Below, in pieces: positions 22,997 through 35,100 of a stretch of DNA of 64,000 nt. Numbering within the stretch: the first letter of the stretch is position 1; each line of letters begins with the position of its first letter. This DNA comes from Taiwanofungus camphoratus (lineage: Eukaryota > Basidiomycota > Agaricomycetes > Polyporales > Taiwanofungaceae). The position numbers and the translations under genes are program-made. The stretch is taken from contig CP021225.1 of NCBI GenBank assembly GCA_003999685.1, positions 744,001-808,000 on the forward strand, written 5' to 3'. The notes under the pieces were generated by a model. It was not told where the DNA came from and made no database searches. It saw nothing but the letters and a program-made list of their open reading frames with translations.

Positions 22997-24626
22997 ATGC
23001 CCCGTCTGCTTCTGCTTCTGGCGTGTCTCGTACCTCTTTTTGCAATCTCTGTCATATTCCGCCCCTTCCTTCCTGACATTACTGTCCTCAAGACCGTAGT
23101 CAGCTACCCGCTCTCCTGGCCCCTTGCTGTCCATCCGGACCTCGAACACAAACCGAAGGCTTACGATGGTATTGACGGAACACAGCAGCCTCTAGATGCT
23201 CATGACTACCAAGTCAATCACAGGCACCCTTTCACGCCTAGTATCAAGAATGAGAATGCTATTTCCACTGCGGGACAATTCACGCGCCGAATTGTCGCAG
23301 TAGGTGATTTGCATGGCGATCTCCCCAATGCACAGACGGTTTTGCATATGGCGGGCGTCGTAGACAAACAAGGGAACTGGAGTGGGAACGTGGACGTTTT
23401 CGTGCAGACCGGAGACATCATTGACCGGTGAGTGCAACGGACCCCTCTGCTACCAGTGATGTACCGGGAAAGTCGACTTTGTTCGCGTTCTCTTTCCATC
23501 AAATGCTTTCTCTGAGTGCTAAGAGGATGTACCAGTGGTGATGACACAATCAAATTGTATGCCTGGATGGATAAGTTGCGTGAGCAGGCACATGCGGTGG
23601 GCGGAATGGTATTGTCGCATCTAGGCAATCACGAGTGGATGAACGCCATCGGTATGTTAGTTCTTTTATGATACGTGTATATGCTTGACCGGTCTTGGAT
23701 TTGGATACAGGCGATTGGAGGTCAGTAGCGATTCTTCAAAACTTCTCGAATGTGCACATCCATCTGATTCGTATTCACAACATAGATATGTCTATCCCTC
23801 TGAGATAGCTACATTTGGCTCTGTTGCCGCGCGGCAGAAGATGCTGAGCACAGGATGGATAGGGAAGAGTTGGGCGGCTAACTACACAGTCACGAGCCGT
23901 CTCCCATTACACCCTTCGCTTGGCGAGCCAAACACCGACTACGACCCTTCCTCGCGCACCCCTCTGTCGCACGCTGCTGTGTCCTTTGTGCACGGCGGGC
24001 TTGCACCATCCTACCCGGACTTGACGCCATTCCCTTCGCGTATTAACAACCTCGGACACTCGCTCCTCGCCAAGCTCCAGCGCCGCACGCCGCCGCCTCC
24101 GCACCCCCCGAATCCGTACCCAGGCCTACCGGAGAGTGCGACAGAGGCGGAGCAGAAGCTGTATGACACAGACGGCCCGTTGTGGTACCGCGGATGGGCC
24201 CTTGACCCTGACGCCAAAGTATGCAAGGAAGTGGATGATGTGCTGAAGAAGACGGGGACCAGGAGGATGATCATGGGACACACCCCAGACTTTGAGGTGA
24301 GTTTGGCGTATGAACATCGATGAAGGCTTCGTTTCTGAATCTTTTTCAGAAAATCGTTTCAAGATGTAATGGGAAGATCATAATTATCGACACCGGTACG
24401 TCCAGTCTGGCCTACGTGTTGACACTGAGAACCTTATCCAGTCACTTTAGGCATATCGCACGCATATGGAGGAGCGTTATCTGCATTGTCCATCACATAT
24501 ACTCTGACTCCGATGCCCGGGAACCAATGGAAGGAGAGAGAAGTGGTGGCTGCTCTGTACAAGGGAGGCAGAGAGGCCCTTGTAGACGACGTGAGGGAGA
24601 TCCAAGGCGACTTTGCAGATTTGTGA
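22997..24626 (+). CDS. Membrane-anchored calcineurin-like metallophosphoesterase
   Basis: Six exons (22997-23427, 23536-23651, 23711-23720, 23786-24296, 24350-24395, 24451-24626) join in frame to 429 residues. The N-terminus has a single hydrophobic segment (about residues 4-22, LLLLLACLVPLFAISVIF), which is a signal anchor or signal peptide. The di-metal phosphoesterase motifs come in order: GDLHGD at residues 103-108, GDIIDRGDD from residue 139 across the first intron, LGNHEWMN, SFVHGG and MGHTPDFE. A C-terminal IIDTGISHAYGGALSAL follows, as in Shewanella-like (SLP) phosphatases, which this resembles more than PP1/PP2A. The third exon is only 10 nt long. Substrate is unknown; lumenal or vacuolar exposure is inferred from the anchor. 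Confidence 0.88.
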
Positions 24627-25272
24627 CTGTATACCATTGAGAGGTGTGGATTTGACCTATAACTTATTGGAGCACGCCTTCAGGCTATTTAATATGTCAA
24701 GGTGATTGGATGCTATTCAGTTATGACGTCATGAGGTCCATCCGTACTGCAATCTCAGCGTTGTCAACGGTGTCGGCATCCTGTGTCCAAACTATTCACG
24801 CTTGTCCTGGAGACCATAACAAAGTTGTTCATTTATTTTGTGTTTCCTTAGTGAATTTGGCTCGAATTTCAAGAAACCAGTTGTCGCTGCGCGTTTGACA
24901 GGTGTTATTGCACGCGTAGAAAATGCGTGTTCGGCATGGCCGAAGCATCCTTGATGGAGATCGTTCTCCATTGTCCCAGTCGCGATATTTAATCGCTAGC
25001 TGTGAGTGTCTAGTCGACCATCTCTGTATTCCTCCCGACTGTGCCCCAGTCAAGAGCGAAAGCCAACACCTCAGGAACGTTGAAACCAGAAAGGTAAGTG
25101 GATAACCAAATACGGAACCTGTCGCGGAATGATCGAGGAGGCGGGCGGGCGGTCATAACTCCAATGACATCCGACCGGGTCTGCTCCTCGATGGCAACTC
25201 CACCAGCCTATATTACTCCTCTCATTGCTATACCTCGTTATATAGAGAAATCTGACCTTACTTCGGGCATCC
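24627..25272. other. Intergenic and probable 5' UTR region
   Basis: This lies between the phosphatase stop and the Ncp1-like start, in the same orientation. Short frames only, with no motif assigned. Confidence 0.4.
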
Positions 25273-26683
25273 ATGACAGTACTAGCGACAGACAACACAA
25301 CGTCTACGGAGTACGCCTCACCGGACAGCGAACAAAGCGTATACTTCGACGCACCCATCATGATATTCAACAGCAAAAATGACCTAGATAAACATTCAGC
25401 TCGTTCTCAGAGCAGACTGGGTTCTTCTCCGACTCAGGATGTAAATCAGCCTTTGAATGCGGAGGGCGCGGACATCGACCATCAGCCTGCCATTCTTGTC
25501 GCGCCCGATCCAATTGCCAGCAGATTCCACGAACATACCGAAACGGAATACGGAGAGGATCAAGATCAGGGCAGAAAGGCATCAACGAGTACACCGTCAG
25601 ACTCTGGATATGATTCGACCAGGGGGCGGGAACGCGAACGCTCGAGATCACGCTCCTTCCGACTCAGCGCCAACATGAAGCCCATACCTGTCCTCTGGGC
25701 CGACTCGCACGATACTCCACAGCCATCGCCGCAGCCGTCCTGGCTACGCAATTTGAACCTCGACGGAGACAGCGTGAAGAAACGTGCAGCCTCCTTGCGG
25801 TCATTTCGTACATGGACAGACAATGACCGAGGCGACCGCGACAGCGTACGGACAACCCCTGTTGGCTCTCGTTTCTCTGCGGACCGCCGTCGCAGAGTCA
25901 GTCTAAGCGGCGGGACCTTTGCCAGCGGGGCGGGCATGGTTGGGCCTGCTGCAACGCCCAAGCTCGACAACGGTTTTCAGAATAGGACTACTAATGCAGA
26001 GGCGGGGCTGACGCCAAGACAGTTGTCGAGAATCAAGAAAGCTGAAGGTAGAAATTCTCACCCTCCTAGCATTGGCTGCACTGAGCCTTTCTACTTGCTC
26101 TCCACAGTGAAAGAAGGGAAGCGCGTAGCGAAGATCATCAAGTCCGAGGCGAAGGCTGAGAAGAAAGCATTGGAGGACGCCACAAAGGAGCTTGCCGATA
26201 TCCAGAAGATGCAAAGGACAGCGGTCAAGGTTCGTGTGCCGGCAACACTGCCGACTGCACTGCTTACGTGTTGCTTTCCTGCGCTGCGCAGGAGGAATCT
26301 AAAGCATATAACGCCCACGCGAAAGCGTTACGCACTTTTCATAGAGAGGAGCTCGAGTTCTTTGCTGCCCGAGCAAAATATGAACGGGCCCAGGCGGATC
26401 TTCAGGTGTGCACCTGTCATCTATCGGCTTTTGCGTATAAGTATTCACTCTGTCTCCTAGGCGCACGAAGACGCGCGCGAAGCAGCACGCAGTCACGCCC
26501 GGGAGATCACGGAGATGCTGCAGGAGAAGAACAGGGAGGTAGAATGGCTGCGCGCGCAGAAGGTCGTTGACGATGTGAGTTGTCACTCCACTGCGTTACA
26601 GTTTGAGTGCGCAAGGTTGAAGCTTGTCGCGATGATAGCGGGAGCGGGAGGCGAAGTTGCGACAGCTCTCTGGGAAGCCGTAA
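25273..26683 (+). CDS. Ncp1-like coiled-coil protein (annotated in basidiomycetes as DNA-binding protein Ncp1)
   Basis: Five exons (25273-26047, 26108-26229, 26292-26405, 26461-26574, 26639-26683) give 389 residues. The first 240 residues are disordered and Ser/Arg/Asp-rich, with an RGRERERSRSRSFR stretch and several RxxS sites. After LTPRQLSRIKKAE comes a continuous, highly charged coiled coil of about 130 residues (KIIKSEAKAEKKALEDATKE, ARAKYERAQADLQAHEDARE, ITEMLQEKNREVEWLRAQK) ending KLRQLSGKP. I recall this coiled-coil end from fungal proteins named Ncp1, whose DNA-binding label has little direct support. The role is therefore uncertain. The start was chosen as the first ATG with a conserved-looking N-terminus (MTVLATDNTTSTEYASP). 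Confidence 0.75.
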
Positions 26684-26794
26684 TGCCTGCATCCTGGGAG
26701 ATTCATAGCTTACTTTTCGTACTGTTATGTACTTATCAGTTATTTCAAGACTTCTTAAGCTATTGTATATATTATATTCTTACATGTAGAAGAA

Positions 26795-26883
26795 GGGCAC
26801 ATGGTGTAGTTGGTTATCACATCCGCTTAGCATGTTATTTGCTCAGTTGCGGGGGGTGCTGGGTTCAATTCCCAGTGTGTCCA
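26795..26883 (+). tRNA. tRNA-Ala(AGC) with a 15-nt intron
   Basis: The acceptor stem GGGCACA pairs with TGTGTCC, with a G3:U70 wobble pair that is the main alanine identity element, and the discriminator base is A. The D arm is GTGTAGTTGGTTATCAC. The anticodon stem CCGC/GCGG encloses TTAGCAT, giving anticodon AGC. About 15 nt (TGTTATTTGCTCAGT) sit directly after the base 3' of the anticodon, the normal place for a nuclear tRNA intron. The T arm CTGGG-TTCAATT-CCCAG is perfect. The internal A box (near TGGTGTAGTTGG) and B box (GGTTCAATTCC) are present. No CCA is encoded. Confidence 0.92.
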
Positions 26884-26900
26884 CATGTTGTAGAGCTGTA

Positions 26901-26908
26901 TTTTTTTT
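26901..26908 (+). terminator. RNA polymerase III terminator of the tRNA
   Basis: A run of eight T residues starts 18 nt after the tRNA, as expected for a Pol III stop. Confidence 0.85.
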
Positions 26909-27760
26909 CCCTGTGCCATGCATGATTCAGGAATGCATGTGGCCGCATCTTTGAATACACAATCAGTACCTGCATATACTTGCATTTAGTGTTGGATGAT
27001 TGCAAGGTGGTCATGTGGCTGGCCTGCCAGTGCCTGATAGCCATGTGGTGGCGGCTCAGTGGCACGCATTCTCACCTAACCTCGTATTTGCAAGGCCTGC
27101 ATAAATTTGCACGAGTTGGGTTAGATTCTCACTACCCCCGTCTCAAACTCCATATTGTTCAGGTACATATACTACTCCGGAATGGTTGGTCTTGGCCAAT
27201 GTGGGCACACCCTTCAAGTTTCAGGTCACACGTCCCGACCACGTCAAGGCTAGCATTATGTCAATGAACACAGGATTGAGGGCTATACTGACAGCTGCTT
27301 TAGTCAAAGAGCCAAGTTCTCATAGTGGGTCATCTACGACACCGACGTCTTCTGCGTTCCTCAGTCTTGCATACGGCACCTTCTTATCCTAAGCATTTCA
27401 AGCTATCCTGCAGTAGCCAACTTGAAGTGGACAGCGCATTAACTGGTACATCGCCAACGGTCTCGATCCAGATAAATTGTACACTCCTTGAACAACTCAT
27501 TGCTCCTGTGCAGGGTTCAAATACATTGATCTCCAAGTACGTGTTCATAATTTCGTGTCATCAGTATCTCACATCTCCTACAGAACTTGTAGACAGCCAA
27601 CATTGCCCTTGGTCTGGGACACTCCGAAGGACACTCATCCAGCCGTTGTTGAGCAAGACCATAACAGTAGTCCCCACAATCCCCTGAATCACCTCGAATT
27701 TTAACCTCAGCATCACACTTCCACGTGCCCGTATTCGCATCTCCCTTGCATCATTATCCT
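26909..27760. other. Intergenic DNA between the tRNA and the F-box gene
   Basis: Plus-strand frames at about 27180-27690 have some coding-like composition but no recognisable domain and no consistent joining, so no gene is called. A CACGTG palindrome lies at 27722-27727, 34 bp before the F-box ATG. Confidence 0.35.
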
Positions 27761-29001
27761 ATGACATCGATCATCCCTACCGAGGTCTTCGAACGCATCA
27801 TTGACCTCTATGACACGAGGGCATTGGAGGATCGTAACGCCTTGATGGCCTGCGCACTGACCTGCCGTTCGTGGCTTCCGAGGAGCCGTTATAGATTGTT
27901 CTACAGTGTCAAGGTCTCAAGTTTACAAGAGCGTGGCAGATTTTCAAACTTGATCACCGCGTCTCCTTCCCTCAATGATCTCGTCAGGGAGTTGGACATA
28001 GGTGCCGATTCATACGGCGCTCGGGTCAAGGTTCTCGGGTCGTTTCCGTATGTGCTAGCACGGAGGCTTACGCAGGTTGTTTCCTTGCATATCGTGTTTG
28101 ACCTGACACGAGATGCTCCTTCTGTTCTCCCGAGTTTCCCAATACTGGTTTCAGAATTCACATCCATAACTAAGCTCGAGATGCGAGGAGTTAGATTCTC
28201 AACATTTACTGATTTTGGACGACTAGTCTGTGCTCTTCCAAGTCTTCGCACGCTTATTTGCAGCTCTGTTACATGGAGGAAAAGTGAATATAGGCCATAT
28301 TCCTTCAGGTGATTAGGCCAACAGTTGAAACTAAAGGATCTCCGCATGTCAAGCATGAGCTGGTCAAGTGACCTGGTCGATTGGTTACTTGGGCTTGCAT
28401 TGACTGCAACTCTAAGATCACTCATATGCTTGTGGCTTCCGGTGGAAAGCATGAAACATCTAGGCAGGTTCTTGAAGGGCATCGGTACCTCTCTTCACCA
28501 TCTCACTATGGGCTTGTCATGGAGAGAGAGCGAAGTAACACTGGAGGAAGCCGGTAGGTCCATTCGAACCTGTCTAAAGCACTCGACATGAATTGTATTT
28601 CAGACATTTATCCCAGTTTGATTCATAACACATGTCTTAGATCAATCCACCTTGACTTTTGTCACGGTGGCGGCTGGGTATCTGCGATGCTCGCCCAAAT
28701 TACATCATCCCGCATCACCACCGTTACATTCGACATCACAGATATTTGGCACAATGAAGACCTCGACAAGCTCCCTTGCAGGTGCATCGACGACATCCTA
28801 TCACGACCACGATTTGCCTGTGTTCAAAGACTTGTTCTTGAATATAGCTCCGATATGGACGCGGATGCATTGCGCGTCGAGGTTCCGCACCAATTTCCTC
28901 TTTCTTATAAGCGAGGAATAGTGCAATTTGCGCCTCGTAAGTGGGTCTCAGGAGCTTTCGGCGCCATTCTGACGCCGTATCTTCCAGAGCCTTATATATA
29001 A
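27761..29001 (+). CDS. F-box protein
   Basis: The protein starts MTSIIPTEVFERIIDLYDTR, and the first 45 residues form an F-box of the fungal type (PTEVFERIIDLY..ALMACALTCRSWLPRSRYRLF). The rest has LRR-like segments (LPSLRTLICSS, LRSLICLWLP, LRSIHLDFCHGG) typical of the large agaricomycete F-box families. At least two introns are needed, near 28270-28325 and 28550-28605; the first has an untypical donor, so the exact junction is open. The protein would recruit substrates to an SCF ubiquitin ligase through Skp1; its target is unknown. Because these families turn over fast, a partly decayed copy cannot be excluded. Confidence 0.65.
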
Positions 29002-29638
29002 CGTGACCACGTCATTAAGAAACGTGTTTATGTTGCTCATACGAACATTTCACTGAACATATGCAGTGGATTCTGCTTTGTAGAACTGGCTGAGAAGGTT
29101 GAGATTCTCCTTGCCTACTCTCATGTCTTGAGACTATATAAGAACATGATCATTCCGGATGTTTTGTCTTTCTGTCCTATTGTCAGATCCGGTCTATCTT
29201 ACACTTACTGCGCACCTACTTACCTCTGACCCTGGGCTTCGACCCTAGGCGCGTTTGATGTGCAACTAAAGGAATGCAAGTGCAATTTATACTCTTTTTC
29301 GATGGACTACGCGTCTGGCACTCGATTTTGATAGGACACACTATCTGTTCAGCACATAAAAGGTCAACATATCATAAGACCTCTCAAGACCTTTGTCGAG
29401 ATTTTTGTATGAATGAGCTTCAATGTCTCAATAACGATGAATGATCCTTCAAATTGTGCTTCTAGGTAATGAACGACAAATATCCAATACAAAATAAACA
29501 TCGCCCCGAAGGTCCAGGTAAGCAGCGACTTCCACAGTTACATCACCAAGACTTCCATATCGGACAGAATTACAGTGCATACACACAGGGACACTACAGT
29601 GACGACTATCTCAGAGAGCGTTGAAAAAAAAGAATGAA
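29002..29638. other. Convergent spacer
   Basis: 3' sequences of the F-box gene (plus) and the phosphate transporter (minus) meet here. Nothing else is recognised. Confidence 0.4.
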
Positions 29639-32101
29639 TCAATATTCGGCAGAAACGTCTGACATGCTGGTATATGCGGACGAAGCATTTTGGTCTCGAC
29701 GTACTCTGTCGACTGATGCAGTGACGCCATGCTGGGCACTCACGGAATCCAAAGGGGCCAGCCTTATTGGACTCATGGGAAAGTCATTTGTAAACGTCCT
29801 CCTTGTGCTAGGCCGACGAGGAAGATCTGGACCGCTGTCAGCTAAGTAAAGACATACGAGCGTATGCGATATGCTTACCACCGAAGTCGAAGAAGCTTTC
29901 CTGCTTCTCGTTCGAGAGCACTTCCAACGTCTTTTGGTTAGTCTCCGGTATCAGGAGTGTTGACAGGATACCCGTGAGCATGAAAAACCCGAAAATCTGC
30001 AGACTAACAACGCGAATGACCTCAGCTTAATATGTCCATTGTTATTGCAACAACAAGTGAATAGACTTGCATGTGATTCAAGAATGCGTTAGGACCACCA
30101 ATGTCCTTCAACCATTGAAATCCGACTTGGGCAACGACGGCACCCAATTTCCCACTAGCAGCAGAAATACCATGCGCTGTAGATCGATACCGTGTTGGAA
30201 ACGCTTCTCCGGGGACAATGAAGGTCGTTGTGTTCGGACCGAAGTTTTGGAAGAAGTTCGCCAAACAATACAGGAATACGAACACCCCCCGTCCGTGCGA
30301 TGTCGCTATCAGCTTGTGGTACGCAAAACCTATCAGATGCAGAATGAGAGTAAGGAGAATATCGCAGACGGAATGAGAGAGCGGAACGAACCCATGATGA
30401 TGAAAAGGGTGGTGAGAGCGCCGAAACCCATTAGCTGAATACCTTTTCGCCCCCACCGGTCGATAAAGAGGAACGTCACCCAATATCCAGGAACAAAGCC
30501 GGCGACGGAAAGGATGAGGTTGCCAATCGAGGTATTTTTCAGGCCCTCATATATAGCAGACGATCCAGTCATGCCCTTAGGAGAGCCAAAGCCGATGGCG
30601 TCGAGGATGATGGAAGAATTCAGACCGAGGCCGTAGAATGCAACCTGAGTATCTCATATCTAAGATCGTAGGTATTGCGATATGAGATAATATCTCACTC
30701 ACATCAAGAGCAAACCACGAGTAGGCAGTACCAATAAGCACCTTGAGATTCTCCCACTTTGAAAAGTAGGTTCTGAAGTCTTCCTTGGTTGCCTTCCGTG
30801 CGTGCGCACGGTGCGCGACGGCATCAGGATCAACGGTATATGCTTCGCTCGTCATAAACTCGTCGACGTCTCTCGCAGCCCTCTGGACGTTCTGCTTGAC
30901 ATCCATGGTGAAGCGTGGAGTCTCTGGGATTGTGAGGCGGAAATAGAGAGCAATAGCGGCCGGGACACACCCCAAGCCGATGATTATGCGCCAGATCTGA
31001 TCGATGTCTTTGAGTAGTATGGTAGACGAATCATGTAGGATAGAATCTCTATACGCTCTGACGGTAACGCAGGAAATGATCGCGGCAGCTGTGTCGAAAG
31101 TGATCGTTGCGGTGTTAGAGGGTCTGTGATCGTGCACAGAGGTAACAAATACCGCAGGAGCGTACCCAGTTGACCCCATCCCTGGTTGGCAAAGACCGCA
31201 GTCATAACTCGCCCACGGATATGAACCGAGGAAAATTCAGAGGAGATTACTGCACTTAGAGGATAGTCGCCCCCGATGCCAATTCCCATCTACAACGCCC
31301 CGGACACTTGTAGCGACCATTTGATGACAGATTAAAGTACTCACAATGGCTCTCCAAGCGATCAGAACACCAATGAAGCTGATACCGTGACCTGGTGCGG
31401 TCACAGTCTGTCCGAACGTCGCGATAATCATCATGATCAATTCGAGGCCATCTGTTCATTGACAATAGTGAGCAACGACTGAAGGCTGTCATAATCTCGA
31501 ACGAAGGATACCTACAGATACGCTTGCGACCAAGAAGATCGCCCAGCCAACCGAAGACTAATTGACCGACAATGATGCCTACTGGAGTGGCGACCTTGAT
31601 ACCGAGCTGTTGCATGGCGCTCAAGGAACGGTTGGCAATTGCAGGTTCTGAGACGGGAGTCGAACCTTAGCCGAGATAGATCGAACATAAATTATTCTAA
31701 TAGGAGTCATTTACCTGGGCCGTAGACATATCCAAGCATAGATGCCACGATGTTGATAGCAAATATGTCATAGCTGAGAGCGACAAGTCGTGGCTATTGT
31801 CCAAAAGATATAACTTATGGAGAAAACTCACGCGTCCGTGAAGAAACCAGCACCGGACACGAACGCGACCTTGATGTGGAACCATCTTTTGGTGTACGCG
31901 GGGATCAGCGGTGCCAGTTATGAAGGGGGGATTGGAGAGGGGAAATGCGTACGAGAACTTAGCATTGTCAATCTCTGCCAAGACGGCGCGACGCTGCTCG
32001 TTCACCAGATAGACGCGGTCATCCTGAGCGAATACGAGGTTGTTGAAGTCACTGGGCAGTGACTTGTGGTAATCCGTCGCCGTTGGACTCGATATCTCCA
32101 T
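29639..32101 (-). CDS. Pho84-type inorganic phosphate:H+ symporter, copy 1
   Basis: This MFS transporter of the phosphate:H+ symporter family takes up phosphate at the plasma membrane. It starts MEISSPTATDYHKSLPSDFN at ATG 32101. The family blocks follow: GIKVATPVGIIVGQLVFGWL and GDLLGRKR (MFS loop 2-3 motif), [71 protein letters not shown] and [20 protein letters not shown]. At least seven introns are visible and the frame is intact at the junctions I checked. The C-terminus is uncertain. After NEKQESFFDFG, unspliced reading stops near 29838. Splicing a roughly 52-nt intron instead gives a Ser/Arg-rich tail (LPRRPSTRRTF..) ending at 29639. A related gene lies divergently at 35830. Confidence 0.9.
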
Positions 32102-35100
32102 GGGGGACTACAGCCCAGGTGAGCTTGCGCGGTAGGACGCGCTTTCTAGGTAGGCAAGACCGATTGCAGATCCTTTACACTACTATGTTATATACGTTCG
32201 ATGATAACGCCAAGTGGTTGTAAGGCGTCTACCCGCCGGGTCCGTCCGCCCATGCTAAGTGCCTGACCCGAAGACCTGAACTTGCTTGAACGTTCGTCAG
32301 GGTAATCTCAAGTGCAGGAAAGAGACTGAAATTCACCGGAAACGGTAATCAGAGTCCGATGGGAGACCATGTACGCGGCCCCAGTATCACGATTCTCATT
32401 TCAGACCGAATCTCGCCAGCCATGGACCATGCTATCTGAGCGTACCCATCTTCCGTAGTGGGCATATGGCACATGGTGTATCGCTCCCACGGCGAGCGGT
32501 GCTCAAGTACAAGGGAGAGATCCGTCAAAGGCTCGGTGATTAAAGGTTGCATAGTGGCTTTATGGATGTTGCGGCAGCTCTGAGAGCAACTTCGAAAAAA
32601 ATGAGCGCAGCCTGTATACGGCCTGTCTATGCCCTCGCTGACAGATAGGAACCAGCAAAGTGCCTGAGGCGTAAGTGAGAGATTTCCTACGAGCACAGAC
32701 TCGCTTAGCCGCCACCATCACGATCAAATACATTATGGCGATCTAGAAAACCCCCTTTTCCGGACAACTACACCGACCGCATGGTCGATCTACTTTCTCT
32801 CCACCACCTCAAGCTCATAACTTAGCTCTTCGACCTCCATTCTATCCACAAATGAACTCATATCTACAACAGAACAAAAGGAGTCATATATATCGTACAC
32901 GTAACGTGAACTTTATCATGTTTCTTCATATCGCATGGTTTGGCTACACTTTTACTGGTTAGCCGCACTAATTACGAGCAGGCTGGTTTTGGGGACAAAA
33001 GCTACTGGCCCCGTGAAAAATAAATACTCGAAAATTTTCAACGCCGTCGTATTCATCAAGCATCAAGCTTCTGGCTCTCGCACCTCTGACGCGCTCGGGC
33101 CCTAATCATGAAAGATCACGGTCATATGTTATCGCGTATGAAGCTCAGCATGGCGGTGAGAATGGCGAGATGCATGTGGTCGTGGATGGTGTTAGCGCGT
33201 CGTTGGTGGTCGTGACCTTCGTAGCTTAAAACTATCCAGAGTTTCACCGGACGGCGGCCGGCATAGAGCGCCCTATCTTGATGACCAGTCGAGCCAGTTC
33301 TCGGCCTGGAATACTGGAAGGGCCATGTCAGAGGGACAGATCGTGATGTTCAGGCCCCATCTGTACGGTCTATTGCATAAAGGATTGAAATACACTCTTA
33401 CGGTCGGAAGTAGTATACAGAATGCACCAATGGTGCCCATGAGGCCCTTGATGCTTCCCGCACCTGTCGCAGTCGAAACCGGGCTTCCTCGTTCATCGGC
33501 GGTTCAAGTCAGTTGCAAAGGAACTGCAGGACTGAATCCCGACGCGACTTTCAATCAGACTGGAACCGGGAGGGCGACGTGGACGCGCGATGATCGCACC
33601 AGTCACTATGGAATGTAGATGTGTCGACGGGGACATCCCGAACCTTATATAGCAGACTGCTGCTGACGCCTGCCACGAAATCTTCCGCAGACGTCTGTGT
33701 CTTATCTTTTGCGATAGTTCGTGTCAGGGCATCAGATTTCCGAGGACGCAGAGGCCGTACAGAAGATGCCGGGCTTTCAATACTTGATATATACTCGCCG
33801 TCCTCTACGTCGAGCGTCAGTGTTATAAATTATAGGCGCTGGAATGAGGGTCAACATGCCGAAACAAGAGTAGGTTGATTCTCACCACCTGAATCAGCCC
33901 TGAGCCCTGCGCGCTGCGCGGCGATGTGGCAGATATGCTTCCCAGCAGGAAAGCATAACTCATTCCAAGTCTTTGGAGAATCACAGCTACCGGGTTAGCG
34001 TTGGGCTAAACACAGCGATGACCGGGTTCTAAAAGTACTTGCAGTGATTCATGTCAGTCTCGATGGTCAGCTATACCTGCAGAGGTAATCGAGAGCACAC
34101 CGTTTCCAGCGCATTTGTCACCCAGCTACAGCAGACCAAGTCCGCGCGCAAAACGTTTGGTTGCACGAGTCATTCGGGGGCCGTGCTTGACACCAGGAGA
34201 GGCGGCTCCCCGCCAGAGCCTCTGGATCAATTATCGACCGATGCCAGAGTAGCATAGCCTGTAGTTGCCAAGATACGGAGTGTGTCGCGACCGCTAGGGG
34301 TCGACAAGCATTGCCCATGCGAGACAGAACCAAGTATGCAGGAGCACCATGCAGTCTCAGACTGATGCATGCTTGCGTTCGCACCGTGCGATGCTCTGAG
34401 TACACGAAGAAGACAGCGGTATCTGTGGGAGAGCGAAACAATTGTCTCATGGAGGCCTTTACAGGCGTAGTACGCAGCGCTCGGGGATGAGCGAGTGGTA
34501 GACCCTTCCGATAGAACGTCCGGCCACCGCATTTGACTGCGAAAGGATGCACCTGGGTGTTTCACCAGGATTTCCATGGATACTACCCCATGAGAGAGCG
34601 GGAGTTCATCTGGCGCTGTACATCGACATGTGGTGCTAGTGCGCGAAGCGCAGTCTGGCTTGTGGTGCTTGCGGAAAGCCATCATCCCGCCATCTGCATC
34701 GCTCGGCACCGCGTTAGGCCCGTTCGCGGTCGTTTCTGGGGCTAGAGCTGTTCTGACGGACAAAGTAGTCCCTAGGTCGCTGCTGTGCTTTCGAATCTGG
34801 CACGCGAGGAGAACTGCTTCGAACATTTGCCAACAAAAAGAAGTAAGCAATCCACGTGTCGCCTCAAGATGGATGTCTGTTTTGAGCCGTGGCAAGACAC
34901 GTTCATGCGACTAGTGTTTCGTACCACATTACTTATGTCCGCTACCTCGCTGGGCACGACAGCTACCTCGAATAAGCATCGGATGGCGGTACGTCGTGAA
35001 GGCCAGCGGTACCTGTGCACGTTCTCCCGGGCACAGATCTGTATATAGATGACTCGGTGGAGTGCCCTGGATTCCATGGCTTTAGAGTTATGTCCAGGAC

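Noticed and set aside
27186-27687. Possible gene fragment upstream of the F-box gene
   Set aside because: Frames do not join convincingly and show no recognisable domain.
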